This document shows, piece by piece, positions 53,893 through 64,000 of a stretch of DNA of 64,000 bases (its first letter is position 1; every line of letters begins with the position of its first letter). The DNA lies in the NCBI RefSeq assembly GCF_000682715.1, contig NZ_AWFH01000061.1, forward strand, positions 116,875 to 180,874. The letters run 5' to 3'. The stretch comes from Hyphomonas atlantica corrig. (GTDB lineage: Bacteria; Pseudomonadota; Alphaproteobacteria; Caulobacterales; Hyphomonadaceae). Below the pieces are notes generated by a model. It was not told the origin of the DNA. It did not search any database and was given only the letters and a program-made list of their open reading frames with translations. A program made the translations under genes and the position numbers.

Positions 53893-54603
53893 ATGCGCCA
53901 ATCGCGGCGTGCGCCCCCCATTATCAATGCCCCGCCATTCGTTACGGCGTTGGCCTTGGGAATCATCGCGCTTCACGGCCTGCGGATCCTCGCAGGATCC
54001 TCGCTCGACCTGTTCTTTGTGGATCTCGGCGGGGTGTTTCCCGATCGATTCTGGGGATGGATCGCCGGACAACAGGTCCCTGGAGGCTACGCGCCCTATA
54101 ATAATGCGTTGGAGGCACTGATTCCTTTGGCCGGAACGGCGCTTGTTCATGGCAGCTGGTCACACGTCCTGATGAATACGATCATGCTGATCGCCGTCGG
54201 GAAGCCGGTCTATTCGGTCTTTGCGCGGCTCTGGCGCTCTCAACTCAGTGTAAATCTGGCGTTTCTGGGCCTATTTGTGGCTGCGGTCGTGGGTGGCTCT
54301 CTCGCGCATCTTGCGACTCACTACCCCTCTGGTCCGCCGGCCATTGGCGCGTCTGGTGGTGTTTCAGGGCTGATTGCTGCGGCTTTGATGATCCAGAACG
54401 GCCTGCCCGCGCAGCTTCTGGAGCGCCGATTCCTTTCGGCCAGCGCCGTATTCCTTGTGGGTAACATCGTTCTGGCATTCCTCGGGCCGTCATTGTTCGG
54501 GTCCGCAATCGCCTGGCAGGCCCATATTGGCGGCTATGTAGCGGGCGCAGTGCTGTTTCGCTTCATGGTGCGCCATGCAGGACGCGCACGATTCGGCACC
54601 TGA
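53893..54603 (+). CDS. Rhomboid-family intramembrane serine protease
   Basis: 236-residue membrane protease with about six TM helices. The catalytic serine is in GASGGVSG and the catalytic histidine in AHIGGYVAG; HGSWSHVLMNTIML is the conserved second-helix region. Such proteases cleave TM substrates within the membrane; bacterial substrates are mostly unknown. It is divergent from the DUF4345 gene and 80 bp upstream of the CBS gene, from which it is separated by a palindrome. Confidence 0.93.
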   Translation: MRQSRRAPPIINAPPFVTALALGIIALHGLRILAGSSLDLFFVDLGGVFPDRFWGWIAGQQVPGGYAPYNNALEALIPLAGTALVHGSWSHVLMNTIMLIAVGKPVYSVFARLWRSQLSVNLAFLGLFVAAVVGGSLAHLATHYPSGPPAIGASGGVSGLIAAALMIQNGLPAQLLERRFLSASAVFLVGNIVLAFLGPSLFGSAIAWQAHIGGYVAGAVLFRFMVRHAGRARFGT

Positions 54604-54621
54604 TCGCGTCTTCCAGGGAAA

Positions 54622-54641
54622 TATGGTAGGCTCCTACCATA
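54622..54641. promoter_or_regulatory. Perfect palindrome upstream of the CBS gene
   Basis: TATGGTAGG-CT-CCTACCATA: 9-bp arms with a 2-bp centre. The centre is too short for an unstrained RNA hairpin, so it looks more like a dimeric repressor site in the promoter of the CBS-domain gene than a terminator of the rhomboid gene. Identity of any binding protein is unknown. Confidence 0.5.
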
Positions 54642-54683
54642 CGAGGCACCCAAAAAGGGGCCCAAACGCCAGGGAGGACGTGG

Positions 54684-55118
54684 ATGACCATAGACCAAAT
54701 TCTGAAAGACAAGGGATTCGCCATCATTTCGGTGAGTGCCGGAGAGACATTGGCGGCTGCAGCGCAAACGCTGGATGCCAAGAGAATCGGCGCGGTCGTC
54801 GCGCTGGATGATGATGGCAGCATTGTCGGGGTACTTTCAGAGCGGGATATTGTCCGCCATGTGGCCCGGCAGGGCGCTAGCGCACTGAACTTGAATGTCG
54901 GCGACGCGATGACACGCGACGTAATCACGGTGGAATCCAGCTCCAAAATAGACGATGCGCTTCAGCTGATGACGGATCGCAGGATTCGTCACTTGCCTGT
55001 TTTGACCGGCGGGAAGCTGGCCGGTGTGATCTCGATTGGAGATTTGGTGAAGTGGAAGATCGCGGAAACTGAAGCAGAAGCAGAAGCGATGAAGTCTTAC
55101 CTTTCAGCGCAATACTAG
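54684..55118 (+). CDS. Stand-alone CBS-pair protein
   Basis: 144-residue protein made of two CBS motifs forming one Bateman module: GAVVALDDDGSIVGVLSERDIVR and RHLPVLTGGKLAGVISIGDLVKW. Such proteins bind adenosine nucleotides and act as energy sensors or regulators of partner enzymes. The last residues are acidic and helical. GGGAGG precedes the ATG at 54684. It is the last protein gene before the rRNA operon. Confidence 0.92.
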   Translation: MTIDQILKDKGFAIISVSAGETLAAAAQTLDAKRIGAVVALDDDGSIVGVLSERDIVRHVARQGASALNLNVGDAMTRDVITVESSSKIDDALQLMTDRRIRHLPVLTGGKLAGVISIGDLVKWKIAETEAEAEAMKSYLSAQY

Positions 55119-55224
55119 GCGAAAGCCCCCGTATTCATTGGGCTGTTTCAATTCACGCTCCAGACTGGCTGAGTTGCGTCTGAAGTTTCGCTGCAGTTTT
55201 GTGATGAAATCCTGCATTAGGGGG

Positions 55225-55253
55225 TTGCTGGATACGGGGGGCGGGAGTACATC
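55225..55253 (+). promoter_or_regulatory. Degenerate fifth promoter copy (P0)
   Basis: TTGCTG at 55225-55230 and TACATC at 55248-55253, 17 bp apart, occupy the same place in the repeat as the four good promoters downstream. Both boxes are decayed, so it is probably weak or dead. Confidence 0.4.
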
Positions 55254-55482
55254 GCCACCTCCGCTGACGAGGCCTTCGGGTTTCGGACGCGGGGCCCGGT
55301 GACGGAGCGCCTGACTGGCTACGGAAGTTTTCAATTCTTCCCCAGGCAGGACCCGGTGTCGGTTCCCTGAAATCGCTCGGATCTGCGAGCCGGACATGCT
55401 TCGGCCAACGGGATCTTTTGCGTCGTAAACAGGGCAGTTTGGATGGTTAAACATTCTACTGCAGGCGACGCAAAATAGGGTG

Positions 55483-55511
55483 TTGACGGGAAGAACGGCG
55501 GTCCATATAAG
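55483..55511 (+). promoter_or_regulatory. rRNA operon promoter P1
   Basis: TTGACG at 55483-55488, 17-bp spacer, TATAAG at 55506-55511. Near-consensus housekeeping promoter with an A-rich block (GCAAAATAGGG) just upstream, which may work as an UP element. Confidence 0.8.
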
Positions 55512-55731
55512 CCGCCACTCGCTGACGAGGTCTTCGGATTTCAGAGGCGGCCCGGCAACGGGGTTTGGCCAGATTGGAAGACTTGATTTTCCGTGGACAG
55601 ACAATGGTGCCGGTTTCCTGAAACGCTCGAATTTGCGGGCCGAATATGCTTCGGCCAACGAGTTCATTTGCGCCAATATTGAAGCGGAAATGGTGTCTGA
55701 CACCTGACTGCAGAAGAGGCGGAAAAGAGTG

Positions 55732-55760
55732 TTGACGGGAAGAACGGCGGTCCATATAAG
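55732..55760 (+). promoter_or_regulatory. rRNA operon promoter P2
   Basis: TTGACG at 55732-55737, 17-bp spacer identical to that of P1, TATAAG at 55755-55760. GGAAAAGAG lies upstream. A short dyad GGTGTC-TG-ACACC is about 40 bp before the -35 box. Confidence 0.8.
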
Positions 55761-55981
55761 CCGCCACTTCGCTGACGAGATCTTCGGATTTCAGAGGCGT
55801 CCCGGCAGCGGGTTTTGATCGGTTCGGAAGTCTAATTCTTCCGCGAGCAAAACAAGGTGTCGGTTTCCTGAAACGCTCGAATATGCGGGCCGAATACTTT
55901 TCGGCAGGCAGGTTCATTTGCGCCAAAATTGAAGCGGAAACGGTGGCTGACACCTGACTGCAGAAGGGGCGCAAAAGAGAG

Positions 55982-56010
55982 TTGACGGAAAGAACGGCGG
56001 TCCATATAAG
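55982..56010 (+). promoter_or_regulatory. rRNA operon promoter P3
   Basis: TTGACG at 55982-55987, 17-bp spacer differing by one base from P1 and P2, TATAAG at 56005-56010. The first transcribed bases can fold into a hairpin (CCGCAGAAG with CTTCTGAAGCGG). Confidence 0.8.
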
Positions 56011-56240
56011 CCGCCACTTCCGCAGAAGATGCCTTCGGGCTTCTGAAGCGGGTCCGCTGAAAAGCTCACCTGGTTGGTGAAAAAGTTCTTGAACTTTTCG
56101 TCGAACAGGGGCTATATATGCGGTTCCTCGAAACGCTCGAATTTGCGGGCCGGATCATTTCGGCAGGCGGTTCATTTGCGCTAAAATTCAGGCAGTCCGG
56201 ATGGTCAAACATCTAACTGCAGAAGGCGCAAAAAAGAGTG

Positions 56241-56269
56241 TTGACGGGATGATCGGCGGCCCATATAAG
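56241..56269 (+). promoter_or_regulatory. rRNA operon promoter P4, nearest to 16S
   Basis: TTGACG at 56241-56246, 17-bp spacer with several changes from the other copies, TATAAG at 56264-56269. The A-run GCAAAAAAGAG precedes it. Transcripts from here carry a leader of about 300 nt. Confidence 0.8.
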
Positions 56270-56327
56270 CCGCCACTTCCGGACGGGCCCACGGGCTTCT
56301 GACGGAGACCTTCGGAGCTTCGGTTCC

Positions 56328-56340
56328 AGCTGTTTGACAT
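56328..56340 (+). promoter_or_regulatory. boxA-like antitermination site in the rRNA leader
   Basis: AGCTGTTTGACAT resembles the boxA element (TGCTCTTTAACA in E. coli), where NusB-S10 bind nascent rRNA for antitermination. It lies downstream of P4, where boxA is expected. Assignment is by resemblance only. Confidence 0.45.
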
Positions 56341-56453
56341 CGTAAGAGATTAGGAAGAGAAACGCAGGCGGCGTGATAGCTTGCGGATAAGGCTTCGGCC
56401 TTTCCAAACGATCACGACGGATGCGTTTCTTGAGAGAAAATTCTTTTTCCATC

Positions 56454-56474
56454 GACCAGGTCATACTGGTCTTT
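56454..56474 (+). other. Hairpin in the rRNA leader
   Basis: GACCAG-GTCATA-CTGGTC is a perfect 6-bp stem followed by TTT, between boxA and 16S. It could be a processing signal or a pause site normally overcome by antitermination. Confidence 0.4.
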
Positions 56475-56574
56475 GTGACTAAGGGTTTCTCGTCAAAAGA
56501 ACGCAATACTTAAATGCTTAACAGCTTGAGTAGCCGTCCATATTCCAATGGATGGTTTTCGTCAGATCAACACT

Positions 56575-58037
<1,463 letters not shown>

Positions 58038-58255
58038 GCTCACGGATTGCTTTGCTCACGCGAAGCTCTGTGGCTCTATAGACAGTCCACTTTGATGGAC
58101 AAAAAACTATGCGGCTGTCGCGCCGTCTCCGTTTCTCTTCCTTCGTTCGTTGTTCAGGCTTGCTATTGGTAGGTCTGGATACTAAGCGAGCCCCGCGGGC
58201 GCTTTATCGCCTGTCTTCGACTTTGACCGCGATGGGCCTGGCCCTGAGAGGTCAT

Positions 58256-58332
<77 letters not shown>

Positions 58333-58390
58333 TCGAAGCCTGCGGCAACGCAGGGCAGGGCATGCGACCTGGCGGGACGCCAGACTATAC

Positions 58391-58467
<77 letters not shown>

Positions 58468-58750
58468 CGCTTCTTGCGAGGGTTACGAACGAAAGAAGTT
58501 TAGTCCGTTTCTGGGGCCATTTGGTTCCAGGATATTTGTTATCGTAAGGGAAAGATTGATCCGGCTGGTTTGCCGCTCAGAGCCTTGTGCTCTTGGTATT
58601 CCAGCTTCAGCCGATAAACGTGAGTGTCATAGGAGTATGACATCAAAAGCTCACGCCAAAGGGTCAGTCTGCAAGAAACCAACATGTCTGATCGAGATTC
58701 AGGTGTGTGGAGCGCAAATGCGTTTTCCACTGCACATGGATTTCAAATAA

Positions 58751-61521
<2,771 letters not shown>

Positions 61522-61532
61522 GTTGAAATTCA

Positions 61533-61564
61533 TGTGTAGTTGAAAGCGTATTTGCTTCTACACA
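61533..61564 (+). other. Hairpin between 23S and 5S rRNA
   Basis: TGTGTAG at 61533-61539 pairs with CTACACA at 61558-61564, with further partial pairing inside. It is probably an RNase III or RNase E processing element of the precursor. Confidence 0.45.
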
Positions 61565-61610
61565 GTCTCGATAAAGAACATGTTGGTATAATTCCCTGAC
61601 TGGTTTCCGC

Positions 61611-61730
61611 CGACCCGGTGGCTATGGCAGGGGGTCCCCACCCGATCCCATCTCGAACTCGGTCGTTAAGCCCCCTTGCGCCAATGGTACTACGTCTTAA
61701 GGCGTGGGAGAGTAGGTCGCTGCCGGGTCC
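61611..61730 (+). rRNA. rrf: 5S ribosomal RNA
   Basis: About 118-120 nt. The terminal stem is GACCCGG/CCGGGTC; the interior has the typical CCCGATCCCATCTCGAACTCGG and AATGGTACTACGTCTTAAGGCG. It follows 23S by about 90 bp. A hairpin with a short U-run follows at 61829. Confidence 0.96.
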
Positions 61731-61828
61731 GCAGAGCCCAGTCATACAAACTTGCAGACACATCTTTCCATTACGACGATTTTGGTCGCGTTTGCGGCCT
61801 GCCGCCCGGATTTTCCTGGCGGATTTGT

Positions 61829-61850
61829 CCGGCCCTCGCGGCCGGATTTG
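61829..61850 (+). terminator. Hairpin between 5S rRNA and initiator tRNA
   Basis: TCCGGCC-CTCGC-GGCCGGA is a perfect 7-bp GC-rich stem followed by TTT. It may end part of the rRNA transcripts before the tRNA or serve as a processing hairpin. Confidence 0.5.
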
Positions 61851-61889
61851 CATTTCAGGGGTTAGCCTCTTAAATGTAGACAATGCTGA

Positions 61890-63509
<1,620 letters not shown>

Positions 63510-63625
63510 GACCCTTTCCGATATGCCAACCTCGCATGATATCGCGCAAGCGCTTCGGCGAGATCAATCGCCCAAGATGGGGCTATTTCCCCAGAAAATT
63601 CGTCCTCGGGAGGTTCAGTTGGCTT

Positions 63626-63652
63626 CGCGATCGCCTTTGGAAGGCGACCGCG
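63626..63652. terminator. Hairpin between recombinase and DUF736 genes
   Basis: CGCGATCGCCTT and AAGGCGACCGCG form a 12-bp stem with one mismatch and a 3-nt loop. It lies after the DUF736 stop codon and before the recombinase start on the minus strand; no U-run follows. The rest of 63510-63704 shows nothing else. Confidence 0.5.
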
Positions 63653-63704
63653 AGACACGAGTTTGGGGTATTTGCGGTTCACGGTCCGATAGGCAGAAGC
63701 TGAT

Positions 63705-64000
63705 CTAGTTCAGCTTCTGACGGTTCCAGACCAGCACGCCGCTGCCATCTTCTTCCTTCTCGAAAAAGGCAGCTCTCAGTGGCTTCTCGAACCCCGGATC
63801 ATCCAGCTTGACGGCCAGGTATGGAGTTTCGCCATCCTTGCTTTCCTCGCGCCAGGCGGCGCCGAGTTCTGCGCCTCCGGCGAAGATCCGGTAGTCCGGG
63901 CCGCCTTCGGCTTTCTCGGTCACCGGGACCATCTGGGCTTTCACATTGATTGTCATGGTCCGGATCGTCCCGGTCCATTTGCCATCCTTCTGGCTGAAGG
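63705..64000 (-). CDS. DUF736 protein, cut by the window end
   Basis: DUF736-family protein of unknown function, common on alphaproteobacterial plasmids and integrative elements. Visible residues include FSQKDGKWTGTIRT just before the first ATG at 63956, then MTINVKAQMVPV, DYRIFAGGAELGAAW and YLAVKLDDPGFEKPL. The frame stays open and family-like to position 64000, so the true start lies outside the window; the ATG at 63956 is internal. It supports the idea that the region from about 62 kb on is mobile. Confidence 0.85.
   Translation of the reverse strand, partial: FSQKDGKWTGTIRTMTINVKAQMVPVTEKAEGGPDYRIFAGGAELGAAWREESKDGETPYLAVKLDDPGFEKPLRAAFFEKEEDGSGVLVWNRQKLN

Larger units (their letters stand above)
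55225..56240 (+). repeat. Array of about 250-bp repeats upstream of the rRNA operon
   Basis: The gene-free stretch 55119-56574 contains repeat units whose equivalent -35 positions are 55225, 55483, 55732, 55982 and 56241, that is 258, 249, 250 and 259 bp apart. Shared blocks include the promoter (TTGACGGGAAGAACGGCGGT), a stretch resembling GCTGACGAG.TCTTCGGATTTC after it, the block CTGAAACGCTCGAA.TTGCGGGCCG, and TTCGGC..GCGTTCATTTGCGCCAA. Units before the second and third promoters share GACACCTGACTGCAGAAG; those before the first and fourth share a different block ending CTGCAG. The 5' unit is degenerate. Open frames called here on the minus strand are translations of the repeats and are not genes. 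Confidence 0.85.

Noticed and set aside
53373..53966. 197-codon version of the DUF4345 gene
   Set aside because: The first 71 codons overlap the promoter and start of the divergent rhomboid gene and look non-coding; the DUF4345-like part starts at 53753.
55104..55974. Two overlapping open frames on the minus strand (about 170-200 codons)
   Set aside because: They translate the promoter repeats, so the same peptide block recurs; no ribosome-binding site or family resemblance. They are a by-product of the repeat array.
55225..56269. CRISPR-like regular repeats
   Set aside because: Unit length is about 250 bp with promoters inside and no short repeat-spacer pattern; no cas genes are present.

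Overview
The window looks like a chromosomal piece of an alphaproteobacterium of the Caulobacterales/Hyphomonadaceae type (Hyphomonas-like). The evidence is the alphaproteobacterial 16S and 23S rRNA, a CcrM-type GANTC methyltransferase, split b/b' subunits in the ATP synthase Fo operon, DUF721-DsbA-SMC synteny, two large TonB-dependent receptors and many families typical of that group. This assignment rests on gene content and recognisable rRNA sequence; no database search was run.

Layout. 0.1-6.4 kb: TonB receptor with an AraC-type regulator, an ArsR-family repressor with a palindromic operator candidate, infA-maf, and an ECF sigma module. 6.5-13.2 kb: phosphatase, small lipoprotein and membrane proteins, pmbA, an inositol-monophosphatase fused to DUF4170, and an ABC exporter. 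13.3-21.6 kb: a long leftward block (DUF721, two DsbA-like proteins, smc, then atpI-atpB-atpE-b'-b). 21.7-33.9 kb: mutY, an unrecognised 612-residue membrane protein, a sialate-O-acetylesterase-like lipoprotein, a desaturase divergent from a PaaX-type regulator, ccrM, an alcohol dehydrogenase, an SPL-like radical SAM protein next to a BLUF photoreceptor, and two small glycosyltransferases. 34-55 kb: hemerythrin, uracil-DNA glycosylase, ETF-QO, TPR lipoprotein, PBP1A, prfB with a programmed frameshift, MgtC-like protein, PhoH-like ATPase, gamma carbonic anhydrase, tandem-PilZ protein, GMC oxidoreductase, PAS protein, the second TonB receptor, rhomboid protease and CBS protein.

55.1-62 kb is an rRNA operon (16S, tRNA-Ile, tRNA-Ala, 23S, 5S, initiator tRNA). 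It is preceded by an unusual array of about 250-bp repeats, four of which carry near-consensus promoters (TTGACG, 17 bp, TATAAG); a fifth, 5'-most unit is degenerate. 61.9-64 kb looks like the edge of an integrated element: a large serine recombinase whose reading frame ends inside the initiator tRNA on the opposite strand, then a DUF736 gene cut by the window end.

The most notable signals are the promoter array; the ccrM-adhP intergenic region, which combines three GANTC sites with two adjacent DnaA-box-like sequences; the recombinase/tRNA overlap; and the IMPase-DUF4170 fusion. No CRISPR array, defence island or obviously new multi-gene system was found; most of the window is core chromosome.
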